From contig JBBREP010000008.1 in NCBI GenBank assembly GCA_038202885.1, forward strand, positions 11,565 to 75,564: a stretch of DNA of 64,000 nt, in the 5' to 3' direction. Below are positions 33,892-42,908 of this stretch, in pieces. Each line of letters opens with the position of its first letter. Positions within the stretch are counted from its first letter, which is position 1. The position numbers and the translations under genes are program-made. The notes under the pieces are model-generated. The model did not search any database and was not told the origin of the DNA. It saw only the letters and a program-made list of their open reading frames with translations. The stretch is from JBBREP01 sp038202885. GTDB lineage: Bacteria; Actinomycetota; Acidimicrobiia; IMCC26256; PALSA-610.

Positions 33892-34254
33892 TCAGGCCGG
33901 TTGGGCCTGGGGCTCGAACAAGCCGTCGAACGCGTCGGTGAGCGGCGCCGGCTCAGGCGGACGCACCTTCGGTGGACGTCCTCGCTTGCGCTTTTGCGCC
34001 AGCACCTTGCCGTGCACGAACAACTCACCTCCCCACACGCCCCACGGCTCTTGGCGTTCGATGGCCGCGTCGAGGCAGTCCGTGCGGACATCGCAGCCCG
34101 CGCAGAACGCCTTTGCTCGGTTGATGTCGTCGATCTGCTCGGAGAAGAACAGTTCGAGGAGCGTGCCGGTACCCGTCGAGCATCGGGCAAGGGCGCGCCA
34201 TTCATCGGCTCGGATCTCGTCGTAGACCACTTCGGTGGGCTCGAGGGCGAACAT
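33892..34254 (-). CDS. WhiB-family [4Fe-4S] transcriptional regulator
   Basis: The 120-aa protein has the four WhiB cysteines at C25, C51, C54 and C60 (AFCAGCDVRTDC), which hold a [4Fe-4S] cluster. The turn PWGVWGGEL and a basic AT-hook-like tail (KRKRGRPPKVRPP) follow. WhiB proteins work with the principal sigma factor and sense redox or NO; the specific role here is unknown. ATG 34254 is chosen over longer options because AAGGAG sits nine bases upstream and the resulting length is normal. A terminator at 34372-34406 separates it from the small gene upstream, so it has its own promoter. Confidence 0.93.
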   Translation of the reverse strand: MFALEPTEVVYDEIRADEWRALARCSTGTGTLLELFFSEQIDDINRAKAFCAGCDVRTDCLDAAIERQEPWGVWGGELFVHGKVLAQKRKRGRPPKVRPPEPAPLTDAFDGLFEPQAQPA

Positions 34255-34371
34255 CGCCTTGTCTCCTTCTGTCGTCGCTGACGTCAGGTCGTGGATGGTC
34301 GGTTGGTCTGGATCTCGGTCGGTCGGGGTCGGTCCGGTCGTGGGAAGAGGTGCAAGGCCTGGGGCCGTCGG

Positions 34372-34406
34372 GACAAACAAAAGACCCGCCGGTTTCCCGG
34401 CGGGCC
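34372..34406 (-). terminator. Intrinsic terminator of the 62-aa gene
   Basis: Read on the minus strand, CCCGCCGG-GAAA-CCGGCGGG is followed by TCTTTTGTTTG, a classical stem-loop with a U-rich tract. It lies about 30 bp past the stop of the gene ending at 34436. Confidence 0.85.
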
Positions 34407-34435
34407 TGGGTGGAACTCTTGGCGGTAGCTGGTAG

Positions 34436-34624
34436 CTACGTCGCCAACACCGAGGTCAGCCGGGGCGGTCCGGGCTTACGGTTCGTGAGGTCATTACGCG
34501 ACCACGACCCTGCCGGTGCACCCGTGTGAAACACCGCAATCGGGCACATACCGAGCGAGTACACGTGCTCGCGCGCGCCGATGACGGTTGCCGTCATCTG
34601 GGCTGCGGTGGCGTGTGTCGTCAT
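34436..34624 (-). CDS. 62-aa conserved-looking small protein of unknown function
   Basis: The product is MTTHATAAQMTATVIGAREH, then VYSLGMCPIAVFHTGAPAGS and an Arg/Pro-rich tail. It has a single cysteine and no membrane segment. Coding is supported by AAGAAGG seven bases before ATG 34624 and by the intrinsic terminator just after the stop. I do not recognise a family. It lies upstream of the WhiB gene, on the same strand, but is transcriptionally separated from it. Confidence 0.68.
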   Translation of the reverse strand: MTTHATAAQMTATVIGAREHVYSLGMCPIAVFHTGAPAGSWSRNDLTNRKPGPPRLTSVLAT

Positions 34625-34841
34625 TGGTGTGCCTTCTTGGACGTTCCCGCGGCTCGGGTGCCGGGGCAAGTGATTCGAGTTGTCAGCGTATCCGAGAGAT
34701 CTGATCGGCAGGTGGTTCTTCGGGTTTTGTGGTTCGGTTGCCGTGATGTGCTTGTGATTGTTGAGGTTTTGGACGTCGTGCGGCGAGGTCCCCCGCAGAC
34801 CCTCATATCAGATCATCGCCGACGGCCCGGGCGCAAGTGAT

Positions 34842-35621
34842 TTATTGCGCCGCTCGCGTAATGGCCACCATGCGTTCATGGACGGCCGGCGGCCCGGCCA
34901 CGATGTCGCCCGACCAGAGCCAGGCCTCGGGGTCGCCGGCCCAATCGGTGACGACGCCTCCGGCCTCGCGCACCAGCAAGGCCCCGGCGGCAACATCCCA
35001 GGTGCCGAGCCCGAGCTCGAAAAAGCCGTCGAACACGCCCTCGGCGGTCCACGACAGGTCGAGGCTCGCAGCTCCCACCCGCCGGAGGTCTTCAAACACC
35101 TCGAAGGCGCCGTGGAACGCGTGCAGGTAGCGGTCGAGTTCGTGCTTGCGCCGGAACGGGAATCCGGTGGCGGGAATCGCCTGCGCGGGGCTTCGGTCGC
35201 TCACGTGGATCGGTTGGCCGTCGAGGAACGCGCCACCGCCGGCAACGGCGTGGAACGTGCGGTCGAGGAACGGCGCGTGCACCACACCCACGACGGGCGC
35301 GCCATTTTGCACGAGGCCCACCGACACGCCGACCGCGACGAAACCGTGCAAGAAGTTCGCCGTGCCGTCCAGCGGATCGACGTACCAACCGCGATCGGAT
35401 CGCGTGCCGCCGCTCTCTTCGCCGAAGAAGTCGATTCCTGGCGCGAGTCGTTCGAGGGTTTCTTGGATGGCCTTCTCGCTCGCGATGTCGGCCGCGCTCA
35501 CCCAATCGCCGGGAGCCTTTTCCTGGATGTCGCGCGCCGCGCCGAAGTGCGAGCGAACGACCGCACCGCCGGCGCGTGCAGCGTGCAGCGCCGCGTCGCA
35601 CAGTCGTTCGAGTTCGCTCAA
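34842..35621 (-). CDS. Inositol monophosphatase-family protein
   Basis: The 259-aa protein has the FIG/IMPase metal-site motifs FFGEESGG, YVDPLDGTANFLHGF and GTWDVAAGALLVREAGG, so it should be a Mg-dependent, Li-sensitive-type phosphatase. Substrates in actinobacteria include inositol-1-phosphate, histidinol phosphate and 3'-phosphoadenosine phosphates; the motifs do not separate these. Its ATG overlaps the stop of the upstream IMPase-like gene by 4 bp, so the two are translationally coupled. Confidence 0.9.
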   Translation of the reverse strand: MSELERLCDAALHAARAGGAVVRSHFGAARDIQEKAPGDWVSAADIASEKAIQETLERLAPGIDFFGEESGGTRSDRGWYVDPLDGTANFLHGFVAVGVSVGLVQNGAPVVGVVHAPFLDRTFHAVAGGGAFLDGQPIHVSDRSPAQAIPATGFPFRRKHELDRYLHAFHGAFEVFEDLRRVGAASLDLSWTAEGVFDGFFELGLGTWDVAAGALLVREAGGVVTDWAGDPEAWLWSGDIVAGPPAVHERMVAITRAAQ

Positions 35622-36376
35622 CGTCGACCCGCAGCCGAGCGCAAGACCTCGAGCAACTCGTCGGTACCCGCGCCGATCATTTGACGACGCGCTGAGGGTT
35701 CCGATGTCACGAGCTCATCGCCGCGCGCGTCGACGACCATTGCCCCAGCTTCGCGACACATCGCGAGGCCGCCGAGGTAGTCCCACGGAGCGTGCCACGA
35801 ACCGCCGTCGATGTAACCGTCGATGCCGCCGGACGCGAGCTCGCACAGCGCGAGCGACGCGCAACCAAACGCTCGATATTGACCCCACTGCAACACGCGC
35901 GCCGGGAGCCCAGAGAGCGCAACGATCGCGGCCTCGACCGACGACACACTGCTCGCGTGTACGGGCACGCCATCACGGGTCGCGCCGCCGCCGCGCACGG
36001 CTCGGTACTCGGTGCCGGTCGCCTGGTTCACGACGTAACCGCACAACAGGCCTTCGGCGTCGATCGCGGCGATCGACGTCGCGTAGTACGCGATGCCACG
36101 AGCACAGTTCGTCGAACCATCTACCGGATCGAGGATCACCGTCACCGGCGCGTCGTCGTTACCACTGAACAACGACTCCTCGCTCACGATCGCGACGTCG
36201 GCCTTGCGCAACACCTTCAAGGCCACGCCGTCAGCAACAAGATCGAGCCCGTACTGCCCCGCGCGGCCGGTGCGCGCGTTCATCTGTTCGTACGTCAGCT
36301 TCGCAAGCGCGCCGCGCACCGCGACACTGGCTTCGGCAAAGAGGTCGAGAAGTACGTTGGGGTCGGTGGCATCCAT
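35618..36376 (-). CDS. Second inositol monophosphatase-family protein
   Basis: The 252-aa protein keeps the metal-site blocks IVSEESLFSG, VILDPVDGSTNCARGIAYYA and SWHAPWDYLGGLAMCREAG. It has the DPVDGSTN variant rather than DPLDGTxNF, so its specificity probably differs from the partner encoded directly downstream. The residue after the first metal Glu pair is also atypical. ATG 36376 is used because it begins MDATDPNVLLDLFAEAS, a normal IMPase first helix, although the ribosome site is weak. The pair may act as a heteromer or on two related substrates. Confidence 0.85.
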   Translation of the reverse strand: MDATDPNVLLDLFAEASVAVRGALAKLTYEQMNARTGRAGQYGLDLVADGVALKVLRKADVAIVSEESLFSGNDDAPVTVILDPVDGSTNCARGIAYYATSIAAIDAEGLLCGYVVNQATGTEYRAVRGGGATRDGVPVHASSVSSVEAAIVALSGLPARVLQWGQYRAFGCASLALCELASGGIDGYIDGGSWHAPWDYLGGLAMCREAGAMVVDARGDELVTSEPSARRQMIGAGTDELLEVLRSAAGRR

Positions 36377-36426
36377 CGAGGCCGTCACACTAACGAAGGC
36401 AGCACATTTCGCTCTGATGCAACGCA

Positions 36427-38685
36427 CTACGTCGCAGTCAGGATCTCCACGAGCGCGTTGTAGTCGGGTACGCCGCTGTGTGGATCGCGACGATCCGAGG
36501 CGAGGAGCACGTTGCCTTCGGGGAAGAACACTTGCACGTTGCCGGTACGGATCTCGGCCAGGTGCACTCGCGCCGCCATCTGTCCGTACGCGCTCCGCAA
36601 CACCACAGCGGCACCCTGGCCGACCCCGAGTCGGTCGGCGTCAGCGCGGGCCACGAACACAGCATCACGAACGGCACCCGTGAGCGGATCGGAGTCTTGC
36701 CACACCATCGAGTTGAACTGCTTGCCGCGCCGCGTCGAGCAACGAAACCATCCGTCGGGCACCGCGCGCGCCGCGCCCGAGTCGACCACGGTGAAGCGCG
36801 CTCGTTCGTCGTCGGTGGGGAACACTCCCCCGTCGCACAAGCGCGTGCCGCCCCATTGGATGGCGTCGCCGGTCGTGCGCAACCCTTCGATCCCCGCGTA
36901 ACTCGGTACGACCCGGGCGATCTCGGAACGGATCGCCGCGCCCGACGTACAGCCAAACACCTTCGCCCGTTCGGGATCAACGCGACGGGCAATCTCGGCG
37001 AAGATCTCCCACTCGCTGCGCACTTCGCCCGGCCGCGGCCCTGCGATCTCCGGGCTGAACGCAACGCGCCGCTCGGTCGTGGTCGACGTGCCGCCGTCGC
37101 GCTGTTCGTAACGCGTTGCGGCCGGCAACAACACCACCAGTTCACCCGGGTCGACGAGCATCTGCGACGACACGAAGATGTCCTGATGCACGCGCACCTT
37201 CGTGGCGGCGAGCGCTCGCCGCACCTCGTCGGGTGCAGGGAGCACATCGAGGAAGTTGCCGCCGCTCGAGTACAGCACGTCGATGTCGCCCGCTCCCGCG
37301 GCTTCGACCATCTCGGCGGCCGTCAGGCCCCGGTGTGACGGCACCTCGAACTGATACTGCTCAGACAGCGTCGCCGCGCTCTCGGCATCGATCGCAATCC
37401 CACCCGGGAACGCGGTGGCGTAGCAGCCCATCTCGGCACCGCCTTGCACGCCCGAATGACCGCGGATGGGCATGAGGCCGCTGCCGGCGCGTCCGACGTT
37501 GCCGCGTGCCAGGCCGAGGTTCACGATTGCGGCCACGTTGTCGACGCCGCTCTCGTGCTGCGTGATGCCCATCGACCACACGAGCACGGCGGTTTTGGCG
37601 TCGACATAATGGCGAGCGAAGCGCTGCATGTCGGCTTCGCTGCATCCCGACGCGGCCTCGAGCGTTGGCATGTCGGCGTGTTCGAGATCGACGCGCAGCG
37701 CCGCGAAGCCCGTGGTGTGCGCAGCGATGAACTCGTCGTCGAACGCGCCCGGCATCGCGAGCATGCACTTCAGCACGCTTTGCACGAACGCCGCGTCGCC
37801 GCCGGTGTGCACGGTGAAGTTGTCGTCGGCGATCAACGTGCCGAACAGGGCACTTTCGGCGTTCGACGGTACCCAATAACGCTCGAGACCGGGTTCGCGG
37901 TACGGGTTGACCACGAGGACCTTGGCGCCGTTCTTCTTGGCGAGGTACAAGTATTTCATGAACACCGGTTGCGCGTTGGCAACGTCGGCGCCGAACAGCA
38001 CGATGAGATCGGATCCGATCACGTCGGTGTACGAACACGTGGTGGCGGCCACGCCGATCGCTTGTTTCAGCGCGGTCGTGGACGGCGCGTGACACACCCG
38101 TGCCGCGTTGTCGATGTTGTTCGTGCCGCAGAAGCGCGCGAGCTTCTGCGCCACGTAGTACACCTCGTTCGTGATGCCCCGCGCCGTGAGATAGAACGCG
38201 GCGCGATCGCCGCCAGCGTCGCGCAGGGCCGACGCGACCAGGTCGAGCGCGTCGTCCCACGACACTCGCGTGAAGCCCCGCTCGCCGGCGCGTCGCACCA
38301 TCGGATGCGACAGCCGCCCGAGTTCGCGCAGTTCCCGGCCCGGCCGCCGCGCGAGCGCAGGCACGTCGGCGAGTACGGCGTCGTCGAGCGGGCCCATCGT
38401 GTTGAGTTTCAAGAGGTTCAAGCGCGTGGTGCACAGGTGCACACCGTCGAGCGTCCAGTCGTGGAGTCCGGCCACACCGAGCGCACAGCCATCGCATACG
38501 CCTTGTGTGAGGATGCGCCACGCGTACGGGAGTTGCTTGCGGTTCTCCCACACCGTCTTCACCATCTCGCCGTAGTGGTTCGGCTTCTGTTCGCCGATCC
38601 CATTCGGCTTCCACCCCACCCACAGATCGCGTCGCAGCCGGCGCGGCGGCTTGATGAGTACTTCGCGATCGCCGTGACCAGCCAC
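36427..38685 (-). CDS. FdhF/YdeP-family molybdopterin oxidoreductase
   Basis: The 752-aa protein belongs to the YdeP/FdhF branch of molybdopterin enzymes. It has an N-terminal cysteine cluster (GVCDGCALG ... GVHLCTTRLNLLKLNT), the Mo-ligand region with cysteine (NAARVCHAPSTTALKQAIG), and a C-terminal molydopterin-binding domain (GRWF-like GWFRCSTRRGKQFNSMVWQ, then VFFPEGNVLL). Members are related to formate dehydrogenases but usually lack partner subunits; none is seen here. GTG 38685 is placed one base after the fdhD stop with GGAGG just upstream, which decides the start over longer frames. Co-transcription with fdhD and mobA fits a cofactor-dependent enzyme. Confidence 0.9.
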   Translation of the reverse strand: MAGHGDREVLIKPPRRLRRDLWVGWKPNGIGEQKPNHYGEMVKTVWENRKQLPYAWRILTQGVCDGCALGVAGLHDWTLDGVHLCTTRLNLLKLNTMGPLDDAVLADVPALARRPGRELRELGRLSHPMVRRAGERGFTRVSWDDALDLVASALRDAGGDRAAFYLTARGITNEVYYVAQKLARFCGTNNIDNAARVCHAPSTTALKQAIGVAATTCSYTDVIGSDLIVLFGADVANAQPVFMKYLYLAKKNGAKVLVVNPYREPGLERYWVPSNAESALFGTLIADDNFTVHTGGDAAFVQSVLKCMLAMPGAFDDEFIAAHTTGFAALRVDLEHADMPTLEAASGCSEADMQRFARHYVDAKTAVLVWSMGITQHESGVDNVAAIVNLGLARGNVGRAGSGLMPIRGHSGVQGGAEMGCYATAFPGGIAIDAESAATLSEQYQFEVPSHRGLTAAEMVEAAGAGDIDVLYSSGGNFLDVLPAPDEVRRALAATKVRVHQDIFVSSQMLVDPGELVVLLPAATRYEQRDGGTSTTTERRVAFSPEIAGPRPGEVRSEWEIFAEIARRVDPERAKVFGCTSGAAIRSEIARVVPSYAGIEGLRTTGDAIQWGGTRLCDGGVFPTDDERARFTVVDSGAARAVPDGWFRCSTRRGKQFNSMVWQDSDPLTGAVRDAVFVARADADRLGVGQGAAVVLRSAYGQMAARVHLAEIRTGNVQVFFPEGNVLLASDRRDPHSGVPDYNALVEILTAT

Positions 38686-38686
38686 G

Positions 38687-39541
38687 TCAGCCTCCAAGCT
38701 CGACGCGTTCGGGGTGCGTGTAGACGCTGCACGCATCGTCGCGTAGGAACGCCACGGTCGTGACGCCGAGGCGGCGCGCCGTGGCAATCGCGAGGCTCGA
38801 CGGTGCACCGACTGCCGCGATCACGGTCACTCCGGCCATCGCCGCCTTCTGCACCAGCTCGAATCCGAGCCGTCCCGACACCACCACGATCGCGTCGTGC
38901 AATGGTAACGACCGTTGCAGCAATGCATGGCCGATGACTTTGTCGAGTGCGTTGTGGCGACCGACATCTTCTCGGCTGACGATGATCGAGCCGTCGGGCC
39001 TGGCCAGCGCCGACGCGTGCACTCCACCAGTCGCCGCGAACAGCGACTGTTGTGCGCGCATCGCCGCCGGAAGCTCATACAAGGTGGCGAGGCACACGCT
39101 CGGGCCGTACGCGTCGAGGGTCGCGCAGTGTTGCGCGAGCTCGTCGAGGGTGGCTTTCCCGCACAGCCCGCAGCTGCTCGTGGCCGCGAACGGTCGCGGC
39201 TGCAACGCGTCACCGACCGGCGTGGTACGCCGCACGGTGACGACGTTGTATTCCTGTTCTCCGGTCTCACCGAGGCAGTAGCCCACGGTTACGACGTCGT
39301 CGGCCGACGCGAGGAAGCCCTCCGCGTGCAGGAAACCGACCGCGAGCTCGAAGTCATGGCCAGGTGTGCGCATCGTGACCGCGACCGGGCGCGGCGCTTC
39401 CGCCGGCCCGTGGAGGCGGATCTCCATCGGTTCTTCGGTCGCGAGGCGATCGGGACCGCGCCGCACCGTGGTTGTCCGCACCTCGTGGCGTTGCACCCCA
39501 ACGGAGGTGCCGCGCACTGGGGCATCGGAACGGCGGGCCAT
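38687..39541 (-). CDS. fdhD: Formate dehydrogenase accessory sulfurtransferase FdhD
   Basis: The 284-aa protein has the FdhD signature SSCGLCGKATLDEL with the CxxC pair that carries the persulfide to the molybdenum cofactor, plus EEPMEIRLHG, GHDFELAVGFLHAEGF, REDVGRHNALDKVIG and VVSGRLGFELVQKAAMAG. It sulfurates the Mo cofactor of the enzyme encoded immediately downstream, with a one-base gap. ATG 39541 is the usual-length start; GTG 39586 would add 15 residues, and neither has a clear ribosome site. Confidence 0.93.
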   Translation of the reverse strand: MARRSDAPVRGTSVGVQRHEVRTTTVRRGPDRLATEEPMEIRLHGPAEAPRPVAVTMRTPGHDFELAVGFLHAEGFLASADDVVTVGYCLGETGEQEYNVVTVRRTTPVGDALQPRPFAATSSCGLCGKATLDELAQHCATLDAYGPSVCLATLYELPAAMRAQQSLFAATGGVHASALARPDGSIIVSREDVGRHNALDKVIGHALLQRSLPLHDAIVVVSGRLGFELVQKAAMAGVTVIAAVGAPSSLAIATARRLGVTTVAFLRDDACSVYTHPERVELGG

Positions 39542-39622
39542 GCGCTCGATGCTACGAGCACCGGTCGCGTCGCGACGTCGTGCCACATGCCCCGGGGCGG
39601 GTGACCACGCGGTGCAGCAACC

Positions 39623-40225
39623 TCACGGCGGTTCCGTGCGAGCGTCGAGGTCGATGCCGAGCGCGGTTGCGTCGGCGGGGGTGTCGAGATCGCGAAAGGC
39701 GCTGGCGGTACCTACTGCGCCCCACGTGGCCTCGTCGATCCAGTCGACCGAGCGAGCGTGCGCGTCGTCGTGCAACCAGCGAAAGCCGCGCGCACCGGAC
39801 GCGTACGCCGCGACGGCAGCCCCGAGCGCGAGTCCGCCGTACTTCGCGCACACATACTGGGCCTGTCCATCGACGACGGGTACGACCGTGGAGCCGTCGC
39901 GATCGGCGATGCACCGCAAGAGCGCGCCGGTCATGTTCGGGTAGTCGCAACCGAACAGCAATACCGACTCGCCCGCGCGTAACCCCAGCGCTGCGACGCC
40001 GGCGAGCAATGCCGCAAGCGGCCCGTCACCGGTCGGCGTCTCGCGCACACAGCGCAGACCACTCGTGCCCGCCCCAACTTCGATGCACGGATCGCACACC
40101 CCGCTGAGCAGTCGTGCCGCGCGCACCGCGAGCACCTCGCCGTCGAGATCTACCTGGGCCTTGTCGACACCGAGCCGCCGGCTGCGTCCACCGGTGAGCA
40201 GGATCCCGGCGATCGGGCCGGCCAT
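39623..40225 (-). CDS. mobA: Molybdenum cofactor guanylyltransferase MobA-like
   Basis: The 200-aa protein begins MAGPIAGILLTGGRSRRLGV with the nucleotide-binding motif LTGGxSxRxGxDKA, and has the metal-site region LLFGCDYPNMTGALL. MobA attaches GMP to molybdopterin to form the bis-MGD cofactor. Located between the pterin dehydratase gene and fdhD, it would supply the cofactor for the FdhF-like enzyme. ATG 40225 lies 17 bp after the upstream stop. The similarity to other NTP transferases (e.g. MocA) leaves a small doubt on the exact nucleotide. Confidence 0.85.
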   Translation of the reverse strand: MAGPIAGILLTGGRSRRLGVDKAQVDLDGEVLAVRAARLLSGVCDPCIEVGAGTSGLRCVRETPTGDGPLAALLAGVAALGLRAGESVLLFGCDYPNMTGALLRCIADRDGSTVVPVVDGQAQYVCAKYGGLALGAAVAAYASGARGFRWLHDDAHARSVDWIDEATWGAVGTASAFRDLDTPADATALGIDLDARTEPP

Positions 40226-40241
40226 GAATGCCCGAGTCCGT

Positions 40242-40526
40242 TCACGCGACGCCGTCGATGGCACTGGCCAAGCTCACGTCGAGCTGGGTGATGCCGCCGG
40301 CGTCGTGGGTGGAGAGCGCGACGATGACGGTGCGCCACCGGATATCGAGATCGGGATGATGATCGGCGGCCTCGGCGAGGAACCCGATGCGCACAACGAA
40401 CGCAACCGCGTCGGCGAACGACGGGCGCGTGAACGACTTGCAGATCTCGTCACCGACGCGCTGCCAGCCGTCGAGACGATGCAGCGCTTCGGTGATCTCG
40501 GGATCGGGCAGCCGGGCGGGTCGCAT
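40242..40526 (-). CDS. 4a-hydroxytetrahydrobiopterin (pterin-4a-carbinolamine) dehydratase
   Basis: The 94-aa protein has the PCD fold signature: LHRLDGWQRVGDEICKSFTR, FVVRIGFLAEAADHHPDLDI with the active histidine pair, and VIVALSTHDAGGITQLD. Family members dehydrate 4a-hydroxypterins or assist molybdenum-cofactor metabolism; in this run with mobA and fdhD the latter is likely. ATG 40526 gives a typical length; ATG 40535 is possible. Confidence 0.87.
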   Translation of the reverse strand: MRPARLPDPEITEALHRLDGWQRVGDEICKSFTRPSFADAVAFVVRIGFLAEAADHHPDLDIRWRTVIVALSTHDAGGITQLDVSLASAIDGVA

Positions 40527-40572
40527 GCCGTCCATTCCACCGCATCGCCGACAAGGGGCCAAACTGCGGTCC

Positions 40573-40908
40573 ATGGAGTTCGAGATCCCGGCCGTGACGC
40601 CACCCGAGGACGTCGAGCTCGATCGCGAACGTCACCTACGACTGCAGTGGGCCGACGGACGCACGGCGACGTTCGCGCTCGACACGCTGCGCGCGGGTTG
40701 TCCCTGCGCCCAATGTCGGTCGCTGCGCGAGCAAGGCCGTCCGGTGCCGCCGCCTCGGATGGCTGGCGCCGCGCCGCTCGAGGCGCGCGGCGCCGAGCTT
40801 GTCGGCAACTGGGGCGTCACGATCCATTGGAACGACGGCCACGACACCGGCATCTTCTCGTGGAGCATGCTCGCGGCCTGGGCGAACGACACCGACGCGA
40901 CGACCTGA
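40573..40908 (+). CDS. DUF971 (GBBH-like N-terminal) domain protein
   Basis: The 111-aa protein has the DUF971 blocks LRLQWADGRTATFALDTLRA followed by GCPCAQCR, and GNWGVTIHWNDGHDTGIFSW. The four-cysteine-type CPCAQC motif could bind metal. The domain occurs alone, fused to gamma-butyrobetaine hydroxylases, or beside Mrp/ApbC and Moco genes. It is divergent from the dehydratase gene, with only 46 bp between starts, so the two probably share a promoter region. Confidence 0.87.
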   Translation: MEFEIPAVTPPEDVELDRERHLRLQWADGRTATFALDTLRAGCPCAQCRSLREQGRPVPPPRMAGAAPLEARGAELVGNWGVTIHWNDGHDTGIFSWSMLAAWANDTDATT

Positions 40909-40922
40909 CGGGGGACGCGAAA

Positions 40923-40976
40923 CCGCGGTTTGATTGCACCTGACGGCGCTACACGCCGCGGGGTGCAGAGGAAAAC
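40923..40976 (+). repeat. 54-bp hairpin repeat, copy 1
   Basis: This copy matches 58169-58222 at 50 of 54 positions. It contains an imperfect stem (GCACCTGACGGCG / CGCCGCGGGGTGC) and ends CAGAGGAAAAC, followed by a G-rich run. It lies between the convergent DUF971 and PAS-GGDEF-EAL genes. Confidence 0.75.
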
Positions 40977-40991
40977 CGATTTGGGGGGGGG

Positions 40992-42740
40992 TCAGGCTGC
41001 GTGGGTGTGGGGGACCCAGCGGAGGCGGTGGCGCACGAGGGCGCCGACGACGTCTCCGGGTTGTGGCCGCGCGAAATAGAAGCCCTGACCGACGTCGCAA
41101 CCGAGCGCTTCGAGCTCGCGGAGCTGTTCCATCGTTTCGATGCCTTCGGCGGTCACCGCGAGGCCGAGCGCGTGGCCGAGTCGCACGACGGCATCAACGA
41201 TCGCCGAGTCGTCAGGATCCCGACCAAGACCTTCCACGAACGCCCGATCGATCTTGAGGCAGTCGACGGGCAGGCGCTTCAAGTAGCCAAGCGACGAATG
41301 GCCGGTACCGAAGTCGTCGATCGCGAGTTGCACGCCGAGCGACCGCAGCGCGTGCAGCACTTCGGAGCACAGCACCGGGTCCTCCATCAGCACGGTCTCG
41401 GTGATCTCGAGTGCGAGCGTCGACGGCTCGATCCCTGACGTTGCGAGCGCATCGGAAACCGTTTCGACGAGGTTGGGGTCGCCGAGTTGGCGCGCCGACA
41501 GGTTCACCGATACGACGAGCGGTGCGAGCTCGGGCGACGACGATTTCCACTCGGCGGCCTGCGCGCACACCTCACGGATCACCCACTCCCCGATCGGCAC
41601 GATCAAACCTGACGTTTCGGCCCGATCGAGGAAGTCGCCCGGCGCCAGCATCCCCCGTTCGGGATGACGCCACCGCAACAGCGCTTCGAAGCCGATGACT
41701 TCAGCGCCAGTGAACTGCACGAGCGGTTGATAGAACACGCGGAACTCGTGGTCGCGCACCGCCCGGTGGAGATCGTTGTCGAGATCGAGGCGCGCGATGG
41801 CATCGGCGCGCATCGCGGCATCGAAGACCTCGACGCGGTTGCGACCGGCGGCCTTCGCCACCGAGAGCGCCGAATCGGCGTCGCGCAACATGCGTTCGGT
41901 GTCGTCGCCGGCCCCAGTCGCGAGTACGACGCCGGCGCTCGCGCGCATGACCACATCGCCGCTTGCAAGCGGGATCGGCTCGGTGATGCTCGCGATGACT
42001 CGTCGCGCAACGCCAGCGGCCTCTTCGCCCGACGCGACATCGCCGCACACGATCGCGAATTCGTCGCCGCCGAGCCTCGCCACCGAGTCGCCGAAACGCA
42101 ACAGGTTCTCGATGCGACGCGCAATCGTCGTGATGACCTCATCACCCACGGTGTGACCGAGGCTGTTGTTGACCACGTTGAACTCGTCGAGGTCGACAAG
42201 CACGAGCGCCACGCATGTGTCGAAGTGGTCGATGTGCGTCAACACGCCGGCGAGGCGATCGTGCAACGTCGCGCGGTTCGCAAGTCCGGTGAGTGGGTCG
42301 TGGCGGCGCAGGAAGTCGAGTTCGCCGGCAATTTCGGCACGGCGTGTGATGTCGTGCGCGGTTCCCACATACTGCACGGGCCGGCCGTCACGGTCGAAGA
42401 TCGGTCCGACAACGAGCTCGAAGACCCGACCCGGGAACGTCAGCCGGTCTTCGAACGACACCGGCGCGGCCAGATCACACGCTTGTTCCAAGTACGGTTG
42501 GGCCAGCGCCACCGTTCCGAACGGCATGCACTCCTCGGGAGCAAACGCAATGTTCGTGTCGCCGAGCAGCGACCGGTATGCGGCATTCACGTAGGTGCAG
42601 TGGAACGCCGACGGTTCGTGGCGGTCGACGAGCTCGAGCACGAACGTCGGCACCGGGACCCGGTCGAATGCAGCGAGCGACCCACCTTCAAGCGGTCCTC
42701 GGAGCATCAACGAACGAGTTGTGGCGACAGGCGATGACAT
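40992..42740 (-). CDS. PAS-GGDEF-EAL c-di-GMP signalling protein
   Basis: The 582-aa protein has a PAS-like sensor (residues ~20-135, ending YVGTAHDITRRAEIAGELDF). A GGDEF domain with intact RLGGDEFAIV and an EAL domain with GFEALLRW, NLSARQL, EITETVLM and IDDFGTGHSSLGYLKRLPVD follow. Both the cyclase and the phosphodiesterase active sites look complete, so it may make or break c-di-GMP depending on the PAS signal. No membrane segment is seen. ATG 42740 is used; a 14-residue extension is open but has no support. Confidence 0.92.
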   Translation of the reverse strand: MSSPVATTRSLMLRGPLEGGSLAAFDRVPVPTFVLELVDRHEPSAFHCTYVNAAYRSLLGDTNIAFAPEECMPFGTVALAQPYLEQACDLAAPVSFEDRLTFPGRVFELVVGPIFDRDGRPVQYVGTAHDITRRAEIAGELDFLRRHDPLTGLANRATLHDRLAGVLTHIDHFDTCVALVLVDLDEFNVVNNSLGHTVGDEVITTIARRIENLLRFGDSVARLGGDEFAIVCGDVASGEEAAGVARRVIASITEPIPLASGDVVMRASAGVVLATGAGDDTERMLRDADSALSVAKAAGRNRVEVFDAAMRADAIARLDLDNDLHRAVRDHEFRVFYQPLVQFTGAEVIGFEALLRWRHPERGMLAPGDFLDRAETSGLIVPIGEWVIREVCAQAAEWKSSSPELAPLVVSVNLSARQLGDPNLVETVSDALATSGIEPSTLALEITETVLMEDPVLCSEVLHALRSLGVQLAIDDFGTGHSSLGYLKRLPVDCLKIDRAFVEGLGRDPDDSAIVDAVVRLGHALGLAVTAEGIETMEQLRELEALGCDVGQGFYFARPQPGDVVGALVRHRLRWVPHTHAA

Positions 42741-42908
42741 GAGCAAGGTCTGGGCGTGCAGCACGGACCGACCCGAGCCCACCGGGTCGCTGCTTGTCCC
42801 ATCGGAAGCCGAACGGACTACTTGAACGAGTCACAGAACCAATGCCCGTCCGTGGGCGCGCCCTCCATAAGCTCACGGTCATGCGACCTTGGTGGGCGCG
42901 GTGACGCC

